From the NCBI RefSeq assembly GCF_004358695.1, contig NZ_SNAA01000014.1, positions 37,386 to 101,385 on the forward strand: a DNA stretch of 64,000 nucleotides, given 5' to 3'. This document shows, in pieces, positions 56,252 to 64,000 of this stretch. How positions within the stretch are numbered: position 1 is the first letter of the stretch; each line of letters starts with the position of its first letter. The notes under the pieces are model-generated. The model saw nothing but the letters and a program-made list of their open reading frames with translations, did not search any database and was not told the DNA's origin. The position numbers and the translations under genes were made by a program. The stretch comes from Palleronia sediminis (GTDB lineage: Bacteria; Pseudomonadota; Alphaproteobacteria; Rhodobacterales; Rhodobacteraceae).

Positions 56252-59200
56252 CCGGAATGGTCGACTGGGCGGGCAACCATGCCCGCATGATCGTGGCCTT
56301 CATCGTGCTGTCGCTCGCGGCGGGGTGGCTGACCTATTCGGGCCTTCCGAAAGAGGGCGAGCCCGATATCGAGATCCCCGCGCTCTTCGTGTCGGTCCCC
56401 TTTCCAGGCATCTCGGCCAGCGACGCGGAATCGCTGCTGGTCAAGCCGATGGAGACCGAGCTTTCCGAGCTCGACGGGCTCAAGGAAATGACCGCCACCG
56501 CCGCCGAGAACTATGCCGGCGTCGCGATGGAGTTCGAGTTCGGCTGGAACAAGACCGAGACCATGGCCGACGTGCGCGACGCCATGACCCGCGCCCAGGC
56601 CGAGTTTCCCGAGGGCGCCGACCAGTATTCCATCAACGAGATCAATTTCTCGGAATTTCCCATCATCATCGTCAACCTGACCGGCGACCTGCCCGAACGC
56701 ACGCTGCTGCGCGTGGCCAGGGATCTGCAGGACCGGCTGGAATCGATGGATGCCGTGCTCGAGGCGCCGCTTGCCGGGCATCGCGACGAGATGCTCGAGG
56801 TGGTGATCTCGCCCCTCCGGCTCGAGGCCTACAATGTCACCGCCGGCGACCTGATCCAGGTCGTTCAGAACAACAACCAGCTCATCGCCGCGGGCGAGGT
56901 CGACTCGGCCCAAGGCGCGTTCTCGGTCAAGATCCCGTCGAGCTTCGACGACCGCCAGGACGTCTATGACCTGCCCGTGACGGTGAACGGCGACCGCGTC
57001 GTGACGCTGGGCGAGCTTGCCGATATCCGCCTCACCTTCGAGGATCGCACCGGGACCGCCCGGTTCGACGGGGTGCCGACCGTCGCGCTCCAGGTCGTCA
57101 AGCGCAAGGGCTTCAACCTGATCGACACCGTGGCCGAGGTGAAATCCGAGCTGGCGGCGGCCCAGGCCGAATGGCCGCCCGAGCTGCGCGACACGATCCG
57201 CGTCGGCACGTCGAACGACCAGTCGCGACAGGTGGCCTCCATGGTCAGCCAGCTCGAGGGATCGGTGCTGACCGCCATCGCGCTCGTCATGATCGTGGTG
57301 CTGGCGACGCTGGGCATCCGCTCGGCGCTGCTTGTGGGCTTTGCCATCCCGACCTCGTTCCTGCTGGCCTTCATCCTGCTGGGCGTCATGGGCATCACGA
57401 TCTCGAACATCGTCATGTTCGGGCTGATCCTCGCCGTCGGGATGCTGGTCGACGGGGCCATCGTCGTGGTCGAATATGCCGATCGCCGCATCAGCGAGGG
57501 CGCCGGCCCCATGACCGCCTTCGTCGAGGCGGCCAAGCGCATGTTCTGGCCAATCGTCAGCTCGACCGGGACGACGCTATGCGCGTTCCTGCCCATGCTC
57601 TTCTGGCCCGGCGTCGCGGGCGAGTTCATGGGGATGCTGCCCGTCACGCTGATCTTCGTGCTGGCCGCGTCGCTGGTCGTGGCGCTAATCTACCTGCCGG
57701 TCATGGGCGGTGTCGCCGGGCGCATCAGCCGCCTTTTCGACGGCGCCGCGGGCTGGCTGCGCGCCACGCTGCCCTGGATCCTGCGCGCGGCCCTCGCCGC
57801 GGGGTTCGCCTATCTGACCTTCCTCGGCGCGATGCAGCTCTTGAACCCCGCCTACCTGCTGCCGCTGCCCGCCGATGCCGGCATGATCGCCGCCCTGCCC
57901 GGCGCCGCGATGTTTCTTGCCGGCGCCGTGCTGATGGGGGTCGCGCTCAACTCGGTCGCGTTCCGCCGCGCGCCGCGCCGCATCCGCACCGGGCGGGGCC
58001 GCACGCCCTTTGGCTGGGTTATCAAGCTGATCGTGGGCAACCCCGTCATGCCGCTGGTCGCGATGGGCGGGGTCGCGGCGGTGGTCGTGTCGGTCTTCAC
58101 CTATTTCGCGGCCAACAATAACGGGGTCGAGTTCTTCGTCGATTCCGAGCCCGAGCAGGCGCTGATCTACGTCCGCGCCCGCGGGAACCTGTCGCTCGAC
58201 GAAAAGGACGCGCTGCTGCGCCAGGCCGAAGAGGTGGTTCTGACGACCGAGGGGGTGTCCAACGCTTTCGCCTTTGCCGGGGATGGCGGGCTCAACGCCA
58301 ATACCGGCGGCGGGCAGGGTCCGCTCGACACGATCGGCCAGATCCAGATCGAGACGATCCCCTGGGACGACCGCGACGATTTCGCCGCGCGCACCGGCAT
58401 CGACCCGGCGCGGCTGGATGGCGACCGGGTGCTCGAGCGGCTCGAGGACCGGCTCGGCCGCCTGCCCGGCATGCAGATCGAGATCCTCAACCTCGCCGGC
58501 GGCCCGGCCTCGTCCAAGCCGGTGCATATCCGCCTGAAGGGCAACGATTGGGGCCCGCTGCGCGAGGCGACCGCGATGGTGCGCGACCGGTTCGACGCGA
58601 CCCCCGGCCTTGCCGATATCGAGGATACGCTGCCCCTGCCCGGCATCGACTGGCGCATCGACGTCGATGTCGAGACCGCCGGGCGCTATGGCGTCGACGT
58701 GGCCACGGTCGGCGGCATGGTCCAGCTCGTCACGCGCGGGCTGCTGCTCGACACGATGCGCGTCGACAGCTCGGATGAAGAGATCGAGATCCGCGTGCGC
58801 TTCCCGCCCGAGGACCGCGTGCTTTCGACGCTCGACACGCTCAAGGTGCGCACGCCCGCGGGGCTGGTGCCGCTGTCCAATTTCGTCACCCGCGCGCCCG
58901 AGGCGAGCCTGGGCCAGATCGACCGCGTCGACCAGGAACGGTTCTACGACGTCAAGGCCGCCGTCGCGCCCGACCTGTTCCGCATCGACGCGGCCGATGG
59001 CACCCCCTTGGGCATCGTGCGCCCCGCCGAGGCGCCGACAGCGCGCGACACGGCGCCGCCGGTCGAGATCAAGGGCGCGGAATACGGCATCTACTGGCTG
59101 GCCGAGGGGGCGAGCGCGGCCGACCTCGCCGCGCGCGCCGAGGCGGGCGCAAAGCTCGTGGCCGTCAATCCCAACGAACGGATCGCGGCCCTGACTCAAT

Positions 59201-59988
59201 GGCTGCAAGGGGTCGAGCTGCCCGCGGGCGTGGCCTGGGAATGGACCGGCGACCAGGACGACCAGGCCGAAAGCCAGGCCTTCCTGCAATCGGCCTTCGC
59301 CGCCGCGCTTGGGCTCATGTTCATCATCCTGCTGGCCCAGTTCAACAGCGTCTACAACGCTGTCCTCGTGCTGCTCGCCGTGGTGCTCTCGACGACCGGT
59401 TGCCTGATCGGGATGCTGGTGATGAACCAGCCCTTCTCGATCATCATGACCGGCACGGGGATCGTCGCGCTGGCGGGGATCGTGGTGAACAACAACATCG
59501 TGCTGATCGACACCTACCAGGAATACGCCCGTTTCATGCCCCGGATCGAGGCGATCATCCGCACCGCCGAGGACCGCATCCGCCCCGTCCTGCTGACCAC
59601 GGTCACGACCATGGCGGGGCTCGCGCCGATGATGCTGGGCCTGTCGCTCGACTTCATCAATGGCGGCATGACGCTCGACAGCCCCACCGCGCTCTGGTGG
59701 AAACAGCTCGCCACGGCCGTCGTCTTTGGGTTGGGGATCGCCACGGTGCTGACGCTGGTCTTTACCCCGGCGGCACTGGCGCTGCGGGTCTGGATCGGGC
59801 GCGGCGCCTATCGCGGGGCGCTGGGGCTGCAGGCGCTGGCCAATCGCAAGGTCGGCGCCGACCTGCGGCTGGGCCGCGCCGCGCGCAAGCTCGGGAACCC
59901 TGAATTCGTGTGGGATACCGACCTGCCCGCCCCCGCGGGCCCCGACCGCGATCGGCCCCGCCCGCCCCGGCTCGAGGCGGCGGAATAG
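56248..59988 (+). CDS. RND efflux pump permease, unusually long
   Basis: A 1246-aa inner-membrane transporter. Family motifs: VSVPFPGISASDAESLLVKP near the N-terminus, GMLVDGAIVVVEYADRRISE (helix 4) and GIVVNNNIVLIDTYQEYARF (helix 10). Typical RND pumps have about 1040 residues. The excess includes a segment at about 500-590 with two extra hydrophobic stretches and a periplasmic insertion around GTPLGIVRPAEAPTARD. Substrate unknown; coupled to the adaptor before it. Confidence 0.92.
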   Translation: MTGMVDWAGNHARMIVAFIVLSLAAGWLTYSGLPKEGEPDIEIPALFVSVPFPGISASDAESLLVKPMETELSELDGLKEMTATAAENYAGVAMEFEFGWNKTETMADVRDAMTRAQAEFPEGADQYSINEINFSEFPIIIVNLTGDLPERTLLRVARDLQDRLESMDAVLEAPLAGHRDEMLEVVISPLRLEAYNVTAGDLIQVVQNNNQLIAAGEVDSAQGAFSVKIPSSFDDRQDVYDLPVTVNGDRVVTLGELADIRLTFEDRTGTARFDGVPTVALQVVKRKGFNLIDTVAEVKSELAAAQAEWPPELRDTIRVGTSNDQSRQVASMVSQLEGSVLTAIALVMIVVLATLGIRSALLVGFAIPTSFLLAFILLGVMGITISNIVMFGLILAVGMLVDGAIVVVEYADRRISEGAGPMTAFVEAAKRMFWPIVSSTGTTLCAFLPMLFWPGVAGEFMGMLPVTLIFVLAASLVVALIYLPVMGGVAGRISRLFDGAAGWLRATLPWILRAALAAGFAYLTFLGAMQLLNPAYLLPLPADAGMIAALPGAAMFLAGAVLMGVALNSVAFRRAPRRIRTGRGRTPFGWVIKLIVGNPVMPLVAMGGVAAVVVSVFTYFAANNNGVEFFVDSEPEQALIYVRARGNLSLDEKDALLRQAEEVVLTTEGVSNAFAFAGDGGLNANTGGGQGPLDTIGQIQIETIPWDDRDDFAARTGIDPARLDGDRVLERLEDRLGRLPGMQIEILNLAGGPASSKPVHIRLKGNDWGPLREATAMVRDRFDATPGLADIEDTLPLPGIDWRIDVDVETAGRYGVDVATVGGMVQLVTRGLLLDTMRVDSSDEEIEIRVRFPPEDRVLSTLDTLKVRTPAGLVPLSNFVTRAPEASLGQIDRVDQERFYDVKAAVAPDLFRIDAADGTPLGIVRPAEAPTARDTAPPVEIKGAEYGIYWLAEGASAADLAARAEAGAKLVAVNPNERIAALTQWLQGVELPAGVAWEWTGDQDDQAESQAFLQSAFAAALGLMFIILLAQFNSVYNAVLVLLAVVLSTTGCLIGMLVMNQPFSIIMTGTGIVALAGIVVNNNIVLIDTYQEYARFMPRIEAIIRTAEDRIRPVLLTTVTTMAGLAPMMLGLSLDFINGGMTLDSPTALWWKQLATAVVFGLGIATVLTLVFTPAALALRVWIGRGAYRGALGLQALANRKVGADLRLGRAARKLGNPEFVWDTDLPAPAGPDRDRPRPPRLEAAE

Positions 59989-59999
59989 GCGCGGCCGCC

Positions 60000-61007
60000 G
60001 TGGCGCGGGTGCTCTTCGTCGTGCCGCGGTTCCACACCAACCTCGCCGGGGCCGTCCGCACCCTGCTCGACGCGGGCCACGAGGTCGCGGTCTTCGCGGG
60101 CGGCGAGACCGGGATCGAGGATCGCCGCGGGCTCGCGCCTCGCATATTCGGCCCCAAGCCGGACCGGGCCGAGCTGCGCGCCGCGCTCGACGCCTTCGCC
60201 CCCGAGATCGCGCTGCTGCGCCGCACGCCGGGGCTGACGCGGGCCGTGCGCCGTGGCCTCGATCCGCGCCGGACGCGGACCTACGAATACGCGCTACGTC
60301 CCGCCGATGCGTCGCTGGGGCGGCTCAAGCGGCTGCGCCGATGGCTCAGGGGCGAGCCCGCGACCTGGGTCACACCCCTGCCCGGCACGAACGGCGTCGA
60401 AAACCCGAGGGCGCGGTTCCTGCCCTGGCCCGTGGATGGCGACGCCTCGGGGCGCGTGCCGGGCGCGGTGCCGCATGTGCTCTGCGTGGCCAAGATTGCC
60501 CAGCCGCGCAAGAACCACCTTGCGGTGATCGACGCGCTGCAGGCGACGGGACGGCCGTTTCGCCTGACGCTGGCGGGCGATACCGGGCTGCACGCCTCGG
60601 GCGCCTCGCGCGACTACCTTGCGCGGGTCGAGGCCCGCGCCGCAGCCGATCCACGGATCGCGGTCCTGCCGCCTCAGCCCTTCCACGAGATGCCCGCGCT
60701 CTACCGCGCGCATGATATCTGCGTGCTGGCCGCGCGGGACGAGCCGCTCGGCATGGCCCCGCTCGAGGCGATGGCCCATGGCACGATCCCGCTGGTCGCG
60801 CGCGATGCCGGGGCCGCGCGCTACATCACGGGCGGGATCGACGGGGTGCTGGTCGATGCGCAGACGCCGGATGCCTTGCGCGCGGCCTTCGACGGGCTTC
60901 TCACGGCAACGCCCGCCGCGCGCGTGGCGATGGCGCGGGCGGCGGCGGCCACCGCGCGGGCGCGGTTCTCGGGCGCGGCCTTTCTCGAGGCCTTCGCCCG
61001 GCTCTGA
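60000..61007 (+). CDS. Glycosyltransferase, GT4-like
   Basis: A 335-aa protein starting with GTG at 60000. N-terminal RVLFVVPRFHTNLAGAVRTL resembles a GT-B first strand. The C-terminal half has VLCVAKIAQPRKNHLAVIDA (donor domain start) and ICVLAARDEPLGMAPLEAMA, the E-x7-E-like motif of GT4 enzymes. It may decorate a surface polysaccharide. No other polysaccharide gene is nearby. Confidence 0.85.
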   Translation: MARVLFVVPRFHTNLAGAVRTLLDAGHEVAVFAGGETGIEDRRGLAPRIFGPKPDRAELRAALDAFAPEIALLRRTPGLTRAVRRGLDPRRTRTYEYALRPADASLGRLKRLRRWLRGEPATWVTPLPGTNGVENPRARFLPWPVDGDASGRVPGAVPHVLCVAKIAQPRKNHLAVIDALQATGRPFRLTLAGDTGLHASGASRDYLARVEARAAADPRIAVLPPQPFHEMPALYRAHDICVLAARDEPLGMAPLEAMAHGTIPLVARDAGAARYITGGIDGVLVDAQTPDALRAAFDGLLTATPAARVAMARAAAATARARFSGAAFLEAFARL

Positions 61008-61028
61008 TCCCCGCGCCGCGCCCGGCCT

Positions 61029-61062
61029 TCTCTGTTTCCGCAAATACTCATGGCGCGGCGCC
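61029..61062 (-). repeat. Intergenic repeat, copy after the Atm1-like gene
   Basis: Minus strand: GGCGCCGCGCC then ATGAGTATTTGCGGAAACAGAGA, starting 8 bp after the exporter gene's stop. 32 of 34 bases match the copy at 43299. Confidence 0.8.
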
Positions 61063-61070
61063 GGCCGCGC

Positions 61071-62900
61071 TCAGGCCGCCTCTTCCATGGCCTGCCGGTT
61101 CCAGAGCGCGGCATAGCGCCCGCCGCGGGCCAGCAGCTCGGCATGGGTACCACGCTCGGCGATCAACCCGTCCTCGAGCACCACGATCTCGTCGGCATCG
61201 GCGACGGTGGACAGCCTGTGCGCGATCACCAGCGTCGTGCGCCCCTGCCCCATGGCGCGAAGCTGTTCCTGGATCGCGCCCTCGGTTTCGGTGTCGAGCG
61301 CGCTCGTCGCCTCGTCGAGCAGCAGGATCGGCGGGTCCTTGAGCAGCGTGCGCGCGATGCCGACGCGCTGCTTCTCGCCGCCCGAAAGCTTGAGCCCGCG
61401 CTCGCCGACCTGCGTATCGTAGCCTTGCGGCAATGCGGCGACGAAATCGTGGATGCGGACGGCGCGGGCGGCGTCCTCGATCTCGGCGCGGCTGGCCTCG
61501 GGGCGGCCATAGGCGATGTTGTAGAGGATCGTGTCGTTGAAAAGCACCGTGTCCTGCGGCACCACCCCGATCCGCGCATGCAGGCTGTCCTGCGTCACGG
61601 CCCGCAGATCCTGCCCGTCGATGCGCACCGCACCCGCATCCACGTCGTAGAACCGGAACAAGAGCCGCCCCAGCGTCGATTTGCCGGCGCCCGAGGGTCC
61701 GACCACCGCCACCGTGCGCCCCGGCGGGACCGTCAGGCTGACCCCCTTGAGGATCGGCCGCTCGGCATCGTAGCCGAAATGCACGTCGTCGAACACGACC
61801 TCGCCGCCCGTCACCTTCAGCGCGCGGGCATCGGGCGCGTCCTGCACCTCGGCCGGTTCCTCGAGCAGGGCGAACATCTGGCCCATGTCGACAAGGCTCT
61901 GGCGGATCTCGCGATAGACCGTGCCGAGAAAGTTCAGCGGCACGGTGATCTGGATCATGTAGGCGTTGACCATGACGAAATCGCCCGTGGTCAGTTCGCC
62001 CGCCTGCACCCCCGCGGCGGCCATCACCATGACCGCGACGAGCCCGGTCGTGATGATGAGCGATTGCCCGAAATTCAGCGCCGAGAGCGAATAGGACGTC
62101 TTGAGCGCGGCGGCCACGTATTGCGTCATCGCCCCGTCATAGCGGGCGCTTTCACGCGCCTCGGCGCCGAAATACTTGACCGTCTCGAAGTTCAGCAGCG
62201 AATCGATGGCCTTCTGGTTGGCATCGGTATCCTGCCGGTTCATCTCGCGGCGGATGCGCACCCGCCATTCCGTCACCGAAAAGGTAAAGCCCACGTAAAG
62301 CGCGATGGTCACGGCGACGACGGCCAGGTAGCGCCAGTCGAAAAGCCAGGCGAGCACCACGCCCACCATGACGAGCTCCAGCATCAGCGGCCCGATCGAG
62401 AACAGCAGAAACCGCAGCAGGAACTCGACCCCCTTCACGCCGCGCTCCATGATGCGGCTGAGCCCGCCGGTCTTTCGCTGCATGTGAAAGCGCAGCGACA
62501 GGCGGTGGATATGGGCGAAGGTCTCGACCGCGAGCGCGCGCAGCGCACGCTGCCCCACGGCGGCGAAGATCACGTCGCGAAGCTGCTGGAACCCCACGTT
62601 CATCGCCCGCGCCGCGCCATAGGCGACGGTCAGGCCGATGGCGCCCGCGCCCAGCATCCACGCGGCCTGCGTGCCCTCGCCGGCCAGCACGTCGACCGCG
62701 GCCTTGTAGAAGAACGGCACGATGACGGCGATCAGCTTGGAGACGACCAGCGCGATCATGGCCAGCACGACGCGCCGCTTGACCCACCCCTCGCCCGGCG
62801 GCCAGAGATAGGGCGCGACCCGCGCGATGACGGCGAGCCCCGAGGCTTCGGGCTGTCCGCCGTCGCCCGCCACCGTCCTGCCTGTCATGCGGTCCGCCAT
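61071..62900 (-). CDS. ABC exporter, Atm1/ABCB7-like
   Basis: A 609-aa half-transporter: six-helix domain with the Atm1 hallmark FETVKYFGAEARESARYDGA and SALNFGQSLIITTG, then an ATPase with GPSGAGKSTLGRLLFRFYDV, LSGGEKQRVGIARTL and ILLLDEATSALD. Atm1 relatives export glutathione-linked sulfur or metal species for Fe-S or metal homeostasis. The ATG at 62900 is used; one at 62888 is possible. Confidence 0.92.
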   Translation of the reverse strand: MADRMTGRTVAGDGGQPEASGLAVIARVAPYLWPPGEGWVKRRVVLAMIALVVSKLIAVIVPFFYKAAVDVLAGEGTQAAWMLGAGAIGLTVAYGAARAMNVGFQQLRDVIFAAVGQRALRALAVETFAHIHRLSLRFHMQRKTGGLSRIMERGVKGVEFLLRFLLFSIGPLMLELVMVGVVLAWLFDWRYLAVVAVTIALYVGFTFSVTEWRVRIRREMNRQDTDANQKAIDSLLNFETVKYFGAEARESARYDGAMTQYVAAALKTSYSLSALNFGQSLIITTGLVAVMVMAAAGVQAGELTTGDFVMVNAYMIQITVPLNFLGTVYREIRQSLVDMGQMFALLEEPAEVQDAPDARALKVTGGEVVFDDVHFGYDAERPILKGVSLTVPPGRTVAVVGPSGAGKSTLGRLLFRFYDVDAGAVRIDGQDLRAVTQDSLHARIGVVPQDTVLFNDTILYNIAYGRPEASRAEIEDAARAVRIHDFVAALPQGYDTQVGERGLKLSGGEKQRVGIARTLLKDPPILLLDEATSALDTETEGAIQEQLRAMGQGRTTLVIAHRLSTVADADEIVVLEDGLIAERGTHAELLARGGRYAALWNRQAMEEAA

Positions 62901-62967
62901 CGCAGCGGTCTAGCCGCCCGGTGCGCGATTGGCCAGCCTCCGACCCTGCGGCACGATGCGGCGCGGC

Positions 62968-64000
62968 TCACTCGGGCAGGTCGAAGATCTGGCCGGGATA
63001 GATCAGGTCGGGGTCGCGGATCCGGTCGGCATTGGCGTCGAACACCTTCACGTATTGAAAGCCGTCGCCATAGCTCGCCTCGGCAATGCCCCAAAGCGTG
63101 AACCCCGGCTGAACCGTCAGGCGGCGGGCCGGCGCGGCGGCCCCGTTCTCGCCCGCCTCGTCGAGCCGCGCCAGCACGCGGCGCACATCCTCGGGCGCCT
63201 CCGGGCGGAACGGGCTTTCGGTGCGGGCGGTGACACCGCCCTCGGGGCCGATCTGGTCGACCCGCAGCGTATAGAGCTGCGAGGGAAGCGCGGGCAGGTC
63301 GAGCCGCCAATGCCCCCCGGAATCGGCCGGAACGGTGTCCAGCGGGTCGTTGTCGAGATAGATCCGCACCGTCGATCCGGCGCTGGCCCGCCCGCCCAGC
63401 ACCGCGCCGCCGGTCTCGTCATAGGCGATGGTATCGAGCGCCAGCCCCCCCGGCGCATCGGGCGCCGAGCCCTGCACCACGCGCAGCCCCTCTTCTCCGG
63501 CCATGAGCAGCCGCGGCCGCGCGGCCGAGGCGGGCGGGTCCGCGGGCGTGGGCGTGGGCGCGGTGCTTGCGGCCGGGCCGTCATCCGTGGGCACGGGGGC
63601 CGGGGCCATGTCGGGCAGCGCGGCCTCGCGCGGCTCGACTATGACAAAGCGGGGCGCCTCCATCGACCCGGCGGGGCCGATGCTGCGCGCGCTGAGCACG
63701 CGCGGCGCGTCGCCCGGCCCGATCGAGAGCAGCGCCGCGAACTGCCCCCGCGCATCGGCCCGCGCGGTGGCGATGGGCGCGCCGTCCAGAAGCAGCTCGA
63801 TCTCGGCCTCGGGCGCGGCCGAGCCCGCCAGCAGCCCCGAGCCGTCCGGCGCGATCCGCACCACGTCGATCTCGGGCCCGGCGCCGCCCTGCGATGTCGT
63901 GCCGGGCGGCCCGTCGGCGGCGGGCGCCACGGGGGCCGCCGCGCGGTCGGGCGGCGCGTCGGGCGCCGGTGCCGCCACGGGGGCGGGGGCCGCCGGGTCG
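62968..64000 (-). CDS. LysM-domain protein (5' end off the right edge)
   Basis: At least 344 codons are open to the edge. The C-terminal LysM domain (LTVQPGFTLWGIAEASYGDG, then QYVKVFDANADRIRDPDLIYPG) binds peptidoglycan. Before it are Pro/Ala-rich linkers and Ig-like segments (SAGSTVRIYLDNDPLDTVPA). The true start and any signal peptide lie beyond 64000. Such proteins are usually envelope-located in this bacterial group. Confidence 0.88.
   Translation of the reverse strand, partial: DPAAPAPVAAPAPDAPPDRAAAPVAPAADGPPGTTSQGGAGPEIDVVRIAPDGSGLLAGSAAPEAEIELLLDGAPIATARADARGQFAALLSIGPGDAPRVLSARSIGPAGSMEAPRFVIVEPREAALPDMAPAPVPTDDGPAASTAPTPTPADPPASAARPRLLMAGEEGLRVVQGSAPDAPGGLALDTIAYDETGGAVLGGRASAGSTVRIYLDNDPLDTVPADSGGHWRLDLPALPSQLYTLRVDQIGPEGGVTARTESPFRPEAPEDVRRVLARLDEAGENGAAAPARRLTVQPGFTLWGIAEASYGDGFQYVKVFDANADRIRDPDLIYPGQIFDLPE

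Overview
The window is a high-GC, densely coded stretch of an alphaproteobacterial chromosome, most likely family Rhodobacteraceae/Roseobacteraceae. The evidence is the yfgM-bamB-der and yajC-secD-secF-(Mth938)-ccmA-ccmB gene orders, the Atm1-type exporter, and an island-borne restriction-modification pair whose closest recalled relatives are RsrI (Rhodobacter sphaeroides) and EcoRI. Many genes overlap by ATGA or TGATG, so most of the window is polycistronic.

Layout. 1-4943 (minus): two tandem flavoprotein dehydrogenases of the sarcosine/dimethylglycine type behind an XRE-cupin regulator. 5049-8309: copper module (copZ divergent from copA-cueR) with two matching CueR boxes. 8487-16252 (plus): eight overlapping genes encoding a complex-I-like membrane arm (NuoA,H,J,K,L,M,N) with no NuoC,E,F,G,I and only one small cysteine-poor protein that looks like a decayed NuoB/NuoD remnant. 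16335-24207 (minus): an amiC-amiR-ABC permeases-binding protein-amidase-fused ATPase operon with a leader terminator and overlapping antiterminator-type hairpins. 24515-26316: L,D-transpeptidase and extensin-like protein.

26357-40976 is a 14.6-kb island in the 3' end of tRNA-Asn(GTT), bounded by identical 45-bp repeats. It carries a tyrosine integrase, an AlpA-like HTH protein, an AEP-primase/helicase fusion, a dyad-rich non-coding block (candidate origin), small unknown genes, a terminase small subunit, a terminase large subunit split into ATPase and nuclease ORFs, an EcoRI/RsrI-type R-M pair and a clamp-like protein. No capsid, portal or tail gene is visible, so it looks like a phage satellite. 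A decamer, TGTTGCAGAG, occurs seven times at both ends and in the middle of the island.

41067-64000 returns to core genome: metallo-hydrolase, sensor kinase, ccmBA, Mth938-like protein, secFD-yajC, serS, an AT-rich foreign gene interrupted by TGA, a TspO-like membrane protein, der-bamB-yfgM, an RND efflux pair, a glycosyltransferase, an Atm1-like ABC exporter and a LysM protein cut by the right edge. A short intergenic repeat (GAGTATTTnnGGAAACAGAGA, preceded by a GC-rich arm) lies just 3' of four unrelated genes, always on the strand of the gene it follows.
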